The position numbers were made by a program, and so were the translations under genes. Below the pieces are notes generated by a model. That model saw only the letters and a list, made by a program, of their open reading frames with translations, ran no database searches and was not told where the DNA came from. DNA of 64,000 nt from an uncultured Draconibacterium sp. (lineage in GTDB: Bacteria; Bacteroidota; Bacteroidia; Bacteroidales; Prolixibacteraceae). Shown here piece after piece: positions 43,913 to 52,910 of the stretch (the first letter of the stretch is position 1; every line of letters starts with the position of its first letter). The stretch is taken from NCBI RefSeq assembly GCF_963677155.1, contig NZ_OY781884.1:1410001-1474000 (forward strand). The letters are read 5' to 3'.

Positions 43913-44722
43913 ATGGAAAATCAAGAAGAAAAACACACGAAGAAGGAAAAGCTCTCGAAAAAATTTTACGAGAAGGAACTTAACAGGTTGCAGATTGAAC
44001 TGGTGCGTCTGCAGGAATGGATAAAGTTTAAAGGACTAAAAGTTGTGGTGATTTTTGAAGGACGCGATGCAGCCGGAAAAGGAGGAACCATAAAGCGTAT
44101 TATTCAAACTCTAAATCCGCGAATTTGCCGCGTAGTTGCACTGGGAACTCCAACCGAACGTGAAAAAACACAATGGTATTTTCAGCGTTATGCTCCACAT
44201 CTTCCTGCTGCCGGCGAAATGGTTTTGTTTGATCGCAGCTGGTATAACCGGGCTGGTGTTGAAAAAGTAATGGGCTTTTGTTCCAACGAAGAATACTGGG
44301 AGTTTCTGCGCGCATGTCCTAATTTCGAACGCATGCTTATCCGCTCAGGCATTATTCTTATAAAATACTGGTTTTCGGTTAGTCAGGATGAACAGGAAAA
44401 AAGATTCCGATCGCGCCTGAATGAACCAACAAAACGATGGAAATTGAGTCCGATGGACATTAAATCAATGGAAAAGTTTGAAGAATATTCGAAAGCCAAA
44501 GATGAAATGTTTGCCTACACCGACACAAAAATAAGCCCGTGGTTTATGGTTGATGCCGACGACAAAAAACGTGCTCGGCTAAATTGCATTCATCACTTAT
44601 TATCGTCAATCCCGTACAAAGAATTAGAACAACCAGAGATCGTACTTCCTGAACGACAAGAAAGAAAAGGTTACATACGCCCACCGCTGGATGAAATGAC
44701 TTACGTACCGGAAGTTTATTAA
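43913..44722 (+). CDS. ppk2: Polyphosphate kinase 2 family protein
   Basis: PPK2 enzymes transfer phosphate between polyphosphate and nucleotides (ADP/GDP or AMP). The 269-residue protein has Walker A GRDAAGKGG (residues 50-58), LNPRICRVVALGTPTEREK, the lid-type WYFQRYAPHLPAAGEMVLFDRSWYN (in parts) with the Walker B Asp and RWKLSPMD. The ATG at 43913 was chosen because the upstream extension to 43826 overlaps the ATP-grasp gene and family proteins start near here. A perfect hairpin terminator follows. It is probably independent of the upstream gene. Confidence 0.93.
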   Translation: MENQEEKHTKKEKLSKKFYEKELNRLQIELVRLQEWIKFKGLKVVVIFEGRDAAGKGGTIKRIIQTLNPRICRVVALGTPTEREKTQWYFQRYAPHLPAAGEMVLFDRSWYNRAGVEKVMGFCSNEEYWEFLRACPNFERMLIRSGIILIKYWFSVSQDEQEKRFRSRLNEPTKRWKLSPMDIKSMEKFEEYSKAKDEMFAYTDTKISPWFMVDADDKKRARLNCIHHLLSSIPYKELEQPEIVLPERQERKGYIRPPLDEMTYVPEVY

Positions 44723-44736
44723 TAGAATAATATAAA

Positions 44737-44763
44737 AAAAGGGAAGCCAGGCGCTTCCCTTTT
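44737..44763. terminator. Bidirectional terminator between ppk2 and the DUF1338 gene
   Basis: AAAAGGGAAGC and GCTTCCCTTTT are perfectly complementary around CAGGC, with T tracts on both strands, between convergent genes. Confidence 0.88.
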
Positions 44764-44782
44764 CATCTCCCTCTCCATCCTT

Positions 44783-45706
44783 CTAATTATCTCTTGTTCT
44801 GGTCATATCAAACAAGTGTTTTGCCTGCTCTCCCAGAAATCCTGAGAATAATTTCTCCTCCCCGTTTTCAATCACTAAACCTCTTTCTGCCAATTCGTAG
44901 TAGGCATAAGTCCAGGGCATTTTTTCAATTCCATCATCGCCCTTTACCTCTACTTCTTCTTTTACAGCCAAAGTAGCCGATTGTTGTAATTTACTTCCCT
45001 TTTCCCCTTCAAGTACTTCTTTCATAGGTATTCCGGCATCAGCCATTCCCCTGCAAGTTGCTTCCAGATCGGGCCACTCACTTACGTTCTGATAGTTTAC
45101 AAAAGCAGTAAAATGGTTCACCGCGTTACCATGCAAAAGAACCCAGGCTGCATATTGCGACACATCATTTACTTTTAAAACATCGTATTTACGCGGAACT
45201 TTCCATGGTCTTCTGAAATATTGCGCTAAATCCTTTACCAACATTTCGCCTGCCACCCGTGGCAACTCTCCTTTTTCTTTCAAAGTGGCTAGTAATGCAA
45301 TACTCTCATCCGATAATAAATAAGGTGTTTCTTTTACCGTATTATTTATTGTTTGCTGCGCCCATTCAGGTAATTCTTCAACCTCTAACTGGCTCACAAA
45401 TAATTTAGGAAACATCGGATCGGGATGTTCAAAATGAACGGCATTTAGTTTTTTCTTCTGGAAATGATACTTTTCAACCGGAACATATTCGAGGCAGGAA
45501 ATGATGTGTTTTATTGCTCTTATTCCTTCCGGTTGTTCTCCGGTGTGTGTGTTAAACGTTCGGAAGGCAATATGATCGTTAACAACGCTACCTCCCTTAC
45601 CGATAACCAGACGCTGATACTCGCGGGCATACGAAACACGATCGAGATACATAGCCCACAGTTGTGTGAGCAAGGCTTTGGTAATTTCTTTTGCTGTAAC
45701 TTTCAT
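44783..45706 (-). CDS. DUF1338 protein, probable 2-oxoadipate dioxygenase/decarboxylase
   Basis: The 307-residue protein matches the DUF1338 family (YdcJ/HglS). In Pseudomonas, HglS converts 2-oxoadipate to 2-hydroxyglutarate with Fe(II) and O2 in lysine breakdown. Likely metal ligands are His45 in NDHIAFRTF, His in GNAVNHFT (about 199) and Glu in YAYYELAERG (near 275). The family length is 300-460; this is at the short end. No other gene of that pathway lies next to it, although a lysine aminomutase-like gene is 2 kb to the right. The activity here is inferred from the family. Confidence 0.82.
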   Translation of the reverse strand: MKVTAKEITKALLTQLWAMYLDRVSYAREYQRLVIGKGGSVVNDHIAFRTFNTHTGEQPEGIRAIKHIISCLEYVPVEKYHFQKKKLNAVHFEHPDPMFPKLFVSQLEVEELPEWAQQTINNTVKETPYLLSDESIALLATLKEKGELPRVAGEMLVKDLAQYFRRPWKVPRKYDVLKVNDVSQYAAWVLLHGNAVNHFTAFVNYQNVSEWPDLEATCRGMADAGIPMKEVLEGEKGSKLQQSATLAVKEEVEVKGDDGIEKMPWTYAYYELAERGLVIENGEEKLFSGFLGEQAKHLFDMTRTRDN

Positions 45707-45795
45707 CCTTAAACTTTTCTATTTTAAACACAGAAAGCAGGGCTTTTGTTACTAAAAAGCAGATGTTTTTAAATATAGGATAATTGAAAAAAAAA

Positions 45796-46713
45796 TTATA
45801 GTACAGAATTTTGCTGACGGGTATTTTTCATGAATTCCAGCACGTCCTCTTTTGTGAAATAGCTGGTAGCCCCCATTTTGGTAGTATTTAGTGCTCCAAC
45901 TGCATTTCCGAATTTCAGAGCCTCGTCAACGGGTTTTCCATTCAGGTAATAATGCAAAAAACCGGCGGCAAATGCCATACCAGATCCAACGTTGTCAATT
46001 GTCTTTAAATCGTAACCCGGCTCAAAAAATACTCCTTCGGTAGCGTGCAACGCCAAAACACCAATGCTACCACGTGTAATAATTACAATGTCAATCTTGA
46101 ATATTTCAGATAATTTCCGGGCGAAATCTTCAACCTGTGTATATTCTATTTCCAGGTTTTCGGCCAGAAATTCGATCTCCTTCTCTTTTATACGCACTAC
46201 ATTCGCCGCTTTCAGTAAACGTTTTACTACCTTTTTACTGAAAAAATGTTCGAATAATTTGAGATCAAAAAAGTGAAGAGAATCGGGAGATTCTTTAATG
46301 AGCTCGCGTAATGTGTTTTTCGAGAGGCCAAAACGTTGTGGTAACAATCCAAACACCAAACAATCGGCTTTGCGCACCAATTTTAATGCTTCGGAAGAAA
46401 ACTCGATATGATCAAAAGCCACATCGTGAGCCACTTTATAAACCGCCTCATCGCTTTCGTTAAAACTTACCTCAACTGTTCCTGTTTTAAATACCGGATC
46501 GAGCTGAACATTTTTATCCGAAATACCGAGTTTCAGGAGTGTTTCAATGGCTTCCATTCCCAATTCATCATCGCCAACGCGTGAAAGTAAATAGCCTTTA
46601 TCGCCCAGTGAGTTACACCGAAAAACGAAATTAGAAGGCGTTCCTCCCAACACTTTACCATTAGGTAAAATGTCCCAAACAACTTCGCCAAATGCAACTA
46701 TTTTCTTAGCCAT
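45796..46713 (-). CDS. PfkB-family sugar kinase homologue lacking the catalytic Asp
   Basis: The 305-residue protein resembles fructokinases: FGEVVWDILPNGKVLGGTPSN at the N-terminus, SRVGDDELGMEAIETL, VRIKEKEIEFL and the ATP-site region VIITRGSIGVLAL. The C-terminal signature, normally D-T-x-G-A-G-D-x-F, reads DNVGSGMAFAAG, so the catalytic base Asp is Met (residue 246). The codon is clearly ATG. The rest of the fold is intact and the gene has a perfect promoter, so it is likely expressed, but phosphotransfer in the usual way is doubtful. Confidence 0.88.
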   Translation of the reverse strand: MAKKIVAFGEVVWDILPNGKVLGGTPSNFVFRCNSLGDKGYLLSRVGDDELGMEAIETLLKLGISDKNVQLDPVFKTGTVEVSFNESDEAVYKVAHDVAFDHIEFSSEALKLVRKADCLVFGLLPQRFGLSKNTLRELIKESPDSLHFFDLKLFEHFFSKKVVKRLLKAANVVRIKEKEIEFLAENLEIEYTQVEDFARKLSEIFKIDIVIITRGSIGVLALHATEGVFFEPGYDLKTIDNVGSGMAFAAGFLHYYLNGKPVDEALKFGNAVGALNTTKMGATSYFTKEDVLEFMKNTRQQNSVL

Positions 46714-46730
46714 AACATTACTTTCGAATG

Positions 46731-46761
46731 CAAATGTAAAAATTAATAAAACGCGAACAAA
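46731..46761 (-). promoter_or_regulatory. sigma-ABfr promoter of the PfkB-like gene
   Basis: Leftward TTTG (46758-46761), 19 bases, then TACATTTG (46731-46738) is an exact consensus match, 18 bases before the ATG. Confidence 0.7.
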
Positions 46762-46890
46762 AACCAGAATGTGTCTCCCTTACATTTTCAAGACAATATG
46801 CCATTAATCACCTGATAATGAACCGTTCGTGCAAACAAAAAAAATGACTATAAAAAACAAAATTCAAGCTAAAGCGTTTGATTCTTTACT

Positions 46891-47505
46891 ATGAACTATT
46901 TAGCACATCTCCATCTTTCGGGCGAATCGGAAAAAATGTTGGTTGGCAATTTCATTGGCGATTACATAAAAGGTAATAAATACCTACAATACGAAGAAGA
47001 AATTGCCAAGGGCATTTTGCTTCATCGACAGATCGATTCGTTTACCGATACGCATCCATTGCAACGGGAAGCCCGTTTGATGTTCCGTCCCGAATTTGGA
47101 TTGTATTCGGGAATAGTGATTGATTTTATTTACGATCATTTTCTGGCAAAAAACTGGAGCCAGTACTCCTCCCTCCGCCTGCCGGTTTTTGCTAAACGGG
47201 TTCATGCCATTTTACTCAGCCATTTTAGTACACTGCCGTTACGCGTCCAGGGATTCTTGCCGTTTCTTATTCAGCACAAACGTTTGGTCTCGTATGCTTC
47301 GGTTGATGGGATTATACAATCGTTGAAAATTATGGGAAAGCATTCCAGTCTACCATCAAAATCAGAGAAAGCTGAACGAATACTTCTGGAAAATTACACA
47401 GAACTGGAAACTAATTTCACATACTTTTTTACTGATCTCCTCGATTTTGTATCTGAGAAGCAAGGAGTTGAAATAAAAAAGCCCGATTTCACAACCGGGC
47501 TCTGA
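46891..47505 (+). CDS. Acyl carrier protein phosphodiesterase-like protein (AcpH/DUF479)
   Basis: The 204-residue protein has the AcpH pattern: NYLAHLHLSGESEKMLVGNF, GDYIKG, ILLHRQIDSFTDTHP and DFIYDHFLAKNW. AcpH removes 4'-phosphopantetheine from holo-acyl carrier protein; the HD-like fold holds metal through His/Asp in HRQIDSFTD and DHF. Length is normal. Its last codons contain the hairpin that terminates the convergent KamA-like gene. Confidence 0.85.
   Translation: MNYLAHLHLSGESEKMLVGNFIGDYIKGNKYLQYEEEIAKGILLHRQIDSFTDTHPLQREARLMFRPEFGLYSGIVIDFIYDHFLAKNWSQYSSLRLPVFAKRVHAILLSHFSTLPLRVQGFLPFLIQHKRLVSYASVDGIIQSLKIMGKHSSLPSKSEKAERILLENYTELETNFTYFFTDLLDFVSEKQGVEIKKPDFTTGL
47471..47501 (-). 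terminator. Terminator of the KamA-like gene, inside the AcpH coding end
   Basis: Read leftward, AGCCCG and CGGGCT pair around 10 bases and are followed by TTTTTTATTT. It overlaps the last codons of the AcpH-like gene, which encode the lysine-rich stretch IKKPD. Confidence 0.75.
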
Positions 47506-47514
47506 ATATTTCAA

Positions 47515-48810
47515 TTATGCAAGTAATTCAAGGAATGCTTGTTCGTAGAAGAAATTGGACTCCCCAAAAGCGGGTTTCAAATCATCCAACCAAATGGCAT
47601 CCGGATCGTATTTAGCAAAAAACGGACGGGCTACCCATTTCGGATCACGACCTTGCAAAAAATTCAATACAAATACCTTTTCGCCTGCAACGTCACTAAC
47701 GCCAACAATTTGCACTTTGCCCGGATTACATGACATACTTGGCCCTTTAACCGTGCGACAAACACCACTAACCTGATTGTAAGCACTTCTGAAAATTTTC
47801 CAGGCCCGGTCGAGCGTTACCGCAAAATAATCCTGGGCGCCGGTATCGCGGGCAATAAACATGTAATAGGGAATAATACCCAATTTAACTTGTTCTCGCC
47901 AGTTTTCGGCCCAAATTTCACTATGGTCATTTATATGATGTAGCAATGGCGATTGTGAACGAATCTGTACTCCAACACTTATCAGCCGTTTTATGGCTTT
48001 CTGAACAGCTTCTGTTTTTAATTCACCCGGATGATTGAAATGCGCCATTAGGGCAATGTTGATTCCCCGCTTTTTTACTTTTTCGAACAAACGCAATAAG
48101 TCATCAGCATCGTCATCGATTGTATATCGATACGGCCAGTAAGCCAACGATTTTGTTCCGATACGGATATTACGTAGGTGTGGAATATCGGCCTTAAGCA
48201 AAGCATTAAAATAGGTCTCGAAGAATTTCGTTTTCATTACTGCCGGATCGCCTCCGGTAAACAACACATCGCTAACGTGTGGGTTGGCTTTCAAATATTC
48301 CACCATAGTATCTGCCTCTTTCATGGCAAATTTAAAGTCGTTTAGAGCAAACTGCGGCCAACGAAAACAAAATGTACAATAAGCATGACAGGTTTGTCCC
48401 TGAGTAGGAAAAAACAACATAGTTTCGCGGTATTTATGCTGAATGCCACTTAGCTTCTTACCATTAAAAACCGGCACGTTACTTTCCTGTCCGGCAGGGT
48501 TTGGATTAAGCTTTAACCTGATTTTATTAACTTCTTCCTGAATGATTTTTCGGGGAGCGTTACTTGTAATTAACGAAGCCACTTTATTAAAACTGGCTTT
48601 GTCAAGCATTTCCCGTTGTGGAAAATTGAGAATAAAAAATGGATCACGTTCAAAATTGTTCCAGTCGATCAACTCATCAACTACATAATTATCAGTTTTA
48701 AAAGGCAAAACCGTTCCAACAACTTCTATTTCCATTTTCTGTTCTTCCGAGAGAAACTCCATCTGCGGAATTTGCCTAAAGTTATGAAGAGAATAAGGTT
48801 TATAAATCAT
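47515..48810 (-). CDS. KamA-family radical SAM protein (lysine 2,3-aminomutase-like)
   Basis: The 431-residue protein carries the radical SAM cluster motif Cys141-x3-Cys145-x2-Cys148 (TCHAYCTFCFRWPQF), the SAM-binding VLFTGGDPAVMKTK and the KamA-like ALMAHFNHPGELKTEAVQKA. PLP-dependent aminomutases of this family have a Lys near the C-terminus that binds PLP; VVGVSDVAGEKVFVLNFL here matches that region (Lys in GEK). It may convert L-lysine to beta-lysine or act on another amino acid. Substrate residues were not checked. A leader of about 190 bases precedes it. Confidence 0.85.
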   Translation of the reverse strand: MIYKPYSLHNFRQIPQMEFLSEEQKMEIEVVGTVLPFKTDNYVVDELIDWNNFERDPFFILNFPQREMLDKASFNKVASLITSNAPRKIIQEEVNKIRLKLNPNPAGQESNVPVFNGKKLSGIQHKYRETMLFFPTQGQTCHAYCTFCFRWPQFALNDFKFAMKEADTMVEYLKANPHVSDVLFTGGDPAVMKTKFFETYFNALLKADIPHLRNIRIGTKSLAYWPYRYTIDDDADDLLRLFEKVKKRGINIALMAHFNHPGELKTEAVQKAIKRLISVGVQIRSQSPLLHHINDHSEIWAENWREQVKLGIIPYYMFIARDTGAQDYFAVTLDRAWKIFRSAYNQVSGVCRTVKGPSMSCNPGKVQIVGVSDVAGEKVFVLNFLQGRDPKWVARPFFAKYDPDAIWLDDLKPAFGESNFFYEQAFLELLA

Positions 48811-49017
48811 CTCATTAAAATTTTTAATGGGATCGCATGCAAGTCGATCTGCAAAAGTGAACGCACAACTCTAGGTACTCGCTACTCGAATAAATCTGCG
48901 GTTCTTCCTCCCATAGGATATTAAAGAACTATGTTAATTTTTACTGTCTGTTTTTCCCTTTTTTGATAAATTTCTGTGAAGAAATTCTTCCGCCTTTTTT
49001 AAAGCCACACAAAGGTA
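48811..49017 (-). promoter_or_regulatory. Promoter and long leader of the KamA-like gene
   Basis: Leftward TACCTTTG (49010-49017) matches the -7 consensus and would give an untranslated leader of about 190 bases. The leader contains AATTTCT-tcac-AGAAATT, a perfect hairpin, and further down GGGAGGAAGAACCGCAG. No known riboswitch could be named. A closer start (GTTCACTTTTGC, near 48858) is possible. Confidence 0.35.
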
Positions 49018-49061
49018 TAAAAATGGGAGTAGTAAAAAAATGTTTTAAAGAATCTTAAAAA

Positions 49062-50489
49062 CTAGTCAGAAAGTTTCTCCAAACGACTGGCATCCAACCT
49101 AATGAATATAAACAACAAAATTGTAAACGACCACAACGAAGAACCACCATAACTAAAGAACGGAAGTGGTATACCAATAACGGGCATTATGCCAATGGTC
49201 ATTCCGATGTTTACCATAAAATGGAAAAAGAGGATTACTGCCACCGAATACCCATAAACACGCGAAAATGTCGATCGTTGTCGCTCTGCAAGCCAGATCA
49301 GACGCATAAGGAAGAACAAAAATAGTAAGATTATGGCTAGCGTTCCTGCAAACCCCCACTCTTCGCCAACGGTACAAAATATAAAATCGGTACTCTGTTC
49401 AGGTACAAAATCAAATTTAGTTTGTGTGCCCTGAAGATAACCTTTACCCCACATTCCTCCCGATCCAATGGCAATTTTACTTTGATTTACGTGGTAGCCA
49501 GCACCCTGCGGATTCGACTCAATTCCCAATAACTCGTTTATCCGTGCCTTGTGGTGAGGTTCCAAAAAATTCTCGAAACCATAATCAACCGAAATGGTGA
49601 ATAAGATGGAACCAATAAATACTATTGCAATCTTTATATAATTCGAAAATTTATTCCGAACACTATGGTACAATACAATAAATGAACCGACTACGGCGCC
49701 GGAGAGTATAAATTGTGCCAGCCCAAACGATGTGTTTATCACAAAACTTAAAAGAATAAAAAAACCGATAGACAATGTATAAATAATGGCAACATTTAAA
49801 AACTGTTTGAGCTTTGGATTAAAAATCAAAAACACGAGTAAAGCTGCTCCAACCATGATTAGTGCCAGGGTAAGGTTGGCTAATACCAGTGCCAAAACAA
49901 AAAGAAGAGCTACCAGAGTTCCGAAAAAAAGCACCACACCCGATAAGCCCTCGCGATATAACACCAACACAAACGAAAAGTAAACCAATGCCGAACCGGT
50001 ATCGTTTTGCAACAAAATTAAAATCACCGGCCCCAATATTATTGCCGCAATGGTTAGTAACGATTTTGTTGTTTGTAGTTTAAATCCATGCGTACTCATA
50101 TAACTAGCCAGAGCCAGGGCTGTTGCCGACTTTGTAAACTCGGCGGGCTGAAACAGAACAGGACCAATCTCAAACCAGGACCGGGCACCATTAATCTCTT
50201 TGCCGATAAACGGGACCAACAATAGTAACAAGATGAAAACGCCATAAATGATGTAGGAGAAAAACACGTAAAAGTTAACCTCCAGCAGCATAATTACCAA
50301 GGCCAAAACCGAAGCGGCTCCAATCCACATCAGCTGCTTTCCGTATTGTTGTGTAACATCGAAAATACTTTGATGCTCGTCGCTGTACAAAGCTGCGTAA
50401 ATATTAAACCAGCCTAAAAACAACATTAACATATAAAGGCCTACGGTTAACCAGTCAATATTTAGTAATATGTTATTTCTTCTTGGCAT
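49062..50489 (-). CDS. rodA: Rod shape-determining peptidoglycan polymerase RodA
   Basis: RodA is the SEDS-family glycosyltransferase that extends peptidoglycan during elongation together with PBP2. The 475-residue protein has about ten helices and the family blocks GKEINGARSWFEIGPVLFQPAE (in parts), LLQNDTGSALVYFSFVLVLY, DFIFCTVGEEWGFAG and IPLPFFSYGGSSLWSF. It is somewhat longer than the E. coli enzyme (370), with additional central helices. Its ATG overlaps the mrdA stop (TAATG), so the two are translationally coupled. Confidence 0.96.
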   Translation of the reverse strand: MPRRNNILLNIDWLTVGLYMLMLFLGWFNIYAALYSDEHQSIFDVTQQYGKQLMWIGAASVLALVIMLLEVNFYVFFSYIIYGVFILLLLLVPFIGKEINGARSWFEIGPVLFQPAEFTKSATALALASYMSTHGFKLQTTKSLLTIAAIILGPVILILLQNDTGSALVYFSFVLVLYREGLSGVVLFFGTLVALLFVLALVLANLTLALIMVGAALLVFLIFNPKLKQFLNVAIIYTLSIGFFILLSFVINTSFGLAQFILSGAVVGSFIVLYHSVRNKFSNYIKIAIVFIGSILFTISVDYGFENFLEPHHKARINELLGIESNPQGAGYHVNQSKIAIGSGGMWGKGYLQGTQTKFDFVPEQSTDFIFCTVGEEWGFAGTLAIILLFLFFLMRLIWLAERQRSTFSRVYGYSVAVILFFHFMVNIGMTIGIMPVIGIPLPFFSYGGSSLWSFTILLFIFIRLDASRLEKLSD

Positions 50490-52306
50490 TAATTTGCTAA
50501 TTTCGGGTTGTGCGGATCTGTTAAAACAGCCTCCATCATTTCTTTTTCATACCTAAGCCGGTTATCGGCAATGCTGTCATTCAGGTATTTTTCAATCAGT
50601 AAACTTGCAATTGGCGCAGCATAACTTGCTCCCCATTTACTGTGCTCTACATAAACACAAATAGCAATCTGCGGATCTTCTTCAGGAGCAAAAGCAATGT
50701 AGGCTCCGTGATCGATTCCCTGGTTATTTTGAATCGTTCCGGTTTTTCCGCAGTAACTGACTCCTGGAACAAAACGATTCAAACGTGCTATCGTCACCTG
50801 ACGCATACCTTCAAAAACCGGTTCAAAATATTGAGCCTCAATTCCGGTTTCGTGTTTAACCGAAAAACTACTTCTCACCGTATCATTCTCAACTTCTTTA
50901 ATAATGTGAGGTTGATAATAGTACCCTTTATTAGCCAAAATAGCAGCACAATTCGCCATCTGAAGTGGCGTAGTTCCCAACTCACCTTGTCCAATTGCCA
51001 ACGAACGAATCGTTAAAGCCCGCCACCAATCGCCTTCAAATTTTCGGTTATAATAATCTACTGTTGGCCGCAATCCCGGATTCTCATTATAAAACTCGGC
51101 ACTTACTTTTTGCCCCAGTCCAAAGCGCTTTACATACTCACTCCACACATGAAAACCTTCAGCAGTAGTTGGATATTTATTGAGTGTATTTCGGAAAGTA
51201 TTCCACAAAAACGGATTACACGACTCACGAACCGCATCGATAACACCAGCCGGAGAAATATGATTATGTGTACACTTGATCGGAGTTGATGCCTTACCAT
51301 TACACACTACCCTTGTGGCATTATTAATCGCCCCTTCCTGCAGACCTATTAAAATGTTGACCGGTTTAAATGTCGACCCTGGCGGATAACGAGCCTGCAA
51401 CGACCGATCGAACAAAGGCATCAAGGTATCATTTTGCAGCTGGTTAAAGTTCTTTCCACGAACCCTCCCTACCAACATACCGGGATCGTAAGTCGGTGCA
51501 CTCAGCATGGCAAGTATTTCGCCGGTTTTCGGTTCAATGGCAACTACTGCTCCCTTTTTATTCTGAAAAAGTTCTTCGGCATAAACTTGTAAGTCAATAT
51601 CAATTGTCGACAACAGGTTTTTACCAATTTCTGCCGGCTTATCTTCTGCTCCGTTTAGATACGCTCCCTGATTCCGGTTATGTACGTCAACCATTATTTT
51701 TTTTACACCTTTAACGCCACGCAGCTGCTTTTCGTAGGTTCTTTCTACCCCGCTTTGCCCAATATAGTCGCCCGATTTATAGTAGTTGTCTCGTTTGATA
51801 TCGGAAGCATTAACTTCGCCTACGTAACCTAAAATATGGGCGGCAACCGGATGAGAATATTCGCGTAATGTTCTGGTTTGCGAGTGAAATCCTTTAAACT
51901 TATACAGTTTTTCCTGTAACAAGGCAAAATTCTCAGGCGATATCTGCTTGATTAACACCGATGGTTTATAGCTCGAATATTTTTTGGCTTTAGCTATTCC
52001 CTCTTCCAGAACAGGACGGGTAATGTCGAGCAAATTACAAAGCAAAAGCGTATCAAATTCTCCCACTTCGCGCGGTGTAACCATCAGGTCGTAGGCCGTT
52101 GTATTGTACACCAGCAACTCTCCATTCCGGTCGTAAACCAGTCCGCGCGCTGGATACTGCACAATTTCGCGCAAAACCTGATTCGTCGCCGATTGTTTAT
52201 AATCAGAATCCAATACCTGCAAGCGGAACAGATCGATAATATAGATCAATCCAACCACCACAAAAATGGCAGCAACAATATAACTTCGTTTCGACAAATT
52301 GTTCAT
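50489..52306 (-). CDS. mrdA: Penicillin-binding protein 2
   Basis: PBP2 is the class B transpeptidase partner of RodA. The 605-residue protein has one N-terminal membrane helix (about 8-28), a pedestal domain (TRTLREYSHPVAAHILGYVG, GVERTYEKQLRGVKG) and a transpeptidase domain with SxxK as STFK in YPPGSTFKPV (about 285), SCN in RESCNPFLW (SxN motif) and KTG in YCGKTGTIQN. It is encoded between mreD and rodA in the shape operon. Confidence 0.96.
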   Translation of the reverse strand: MNNLSKRSYIVAAIFVVVGLIYIIDLFRLQVLDSDYKQSATNQVLREIVQYPARGLVYDRNGELLVYNTTAYDLMVTPREVGEFDTLLLCNLLDITRPVLEEGIAKAKKYSSYKPSVLIKQISPENFALLQEKLYKFKGFHSQTRTLREYSHPVAAHILGYVGEVNASDIKRDNYYKSGDYIGQSGVERTYEKQLRGVKGVKKIMVDVHNRNQGAYLNGAEDKPAEIGKNLLSTIDIDLQVYAEELFQNKKGAVVAIEPKTGEILAMLSAPTYDPGMLVGRVRGKNFNQLQNDTLMPLFDRSLQARYPPGSTFKPVNILIGLQEGAINNATRVVCNGKASTPIKCTHNHISPAGVIDAVRESCNPFLWNTFRNTLNKYPTTAEGFHVWSEYVKRFGLGQKVSAEFYNENPGLRPTVDYYNRKFEGDWWRALTIRSLAIGQGELGTTPLQMANCAAILANKGYYYQPHIIKEVENDTVRSSFSVKHETGIEAQYFEPVFEGMRQVTIARLNRFVPGVSYCGKTGTIQNNQGIDHGAYIAFAPEEDPQIAICVYVEHSKWGASYAAPIASLLIEKYLNDSIADNRLRYEKEMMEAVLTDPHNPKLAN

Positions 52307-52406
52307 CTAATATCTTGCCTGTAATTTGTTCTGACTATCAACAACTAAAAATTGTGATTCTACTCTAAAAAAAGTTTAAATTCAAGTACCTTATTTTCAA
52401 CTTCTG

Positions 52407-52910
52407 TTAATCGCGAAATACAATAAACTGGCTTAAAACTATAACAAAAATTGAAAACAATGAACTTAAAACGATACGATATAAGGTTCCTAAAATATCA
52501 GCAAAAGTAAACACTTCAATAAAGAAAAGTGCCACATGATGCAGGAACACCATTATTGCTGTGTAATACAGAAACCAGGCCATGCCGTTTTGCGCCAACC
52601 CGGGGTAATCTGCCATGTCTTCTTCGCGGTTGGTAATTGACCTGATGATAAGCGGACGCAGAAAAGCAATAAACACAGAAGCAAAAGCATGAACACCTAA
52701 TGAATTGGAAAATATATCGATACTGAGGCCGATGAAAAATCCGCCTAAAAGAAGCACATAACGCGGTGCATTTACCGGAAGCAGCATAATAAACAAAATG
52801 TAGATATATGGATTTACAAACCCACTGATCTGCACCTGGTTTAAAAACAGTACTTGCGTAAGCACAAGTACTACAAACATTATTGCATATTTAATTAGTT
52901 CCCGCCCCAT
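52407..52910 (-). CDS. mreD: Rod shape-determining protein MreD
   Basis: The 167-residue integral membrane protein has five to six helices and no strong motif, as usual for MreD. Identification comes from size, hydrophobicity (RPLIIRSITNREEDMADYPG in the loop) and its place between mreC and mrdA. It overlaps the end of mreC by 20 bases. MreD helps position the elongation machinery. Confidence 0.9.
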   Translation of the reverse strand: MGRELIKYAIMFVVLVLTQVLFLNQVQISGFVNPYIYILFIMLLPVNAPRYVLLLGGFFIGLSIDIFSNSLGVHAFASVFIAFLRPLIIRSITNREEDMADYPGLAQNGMAWFLYYTAIMVFLHHVALFFIEVFTFADILGTLYRIVLSSLFSIFVIVLSQFIVFRD

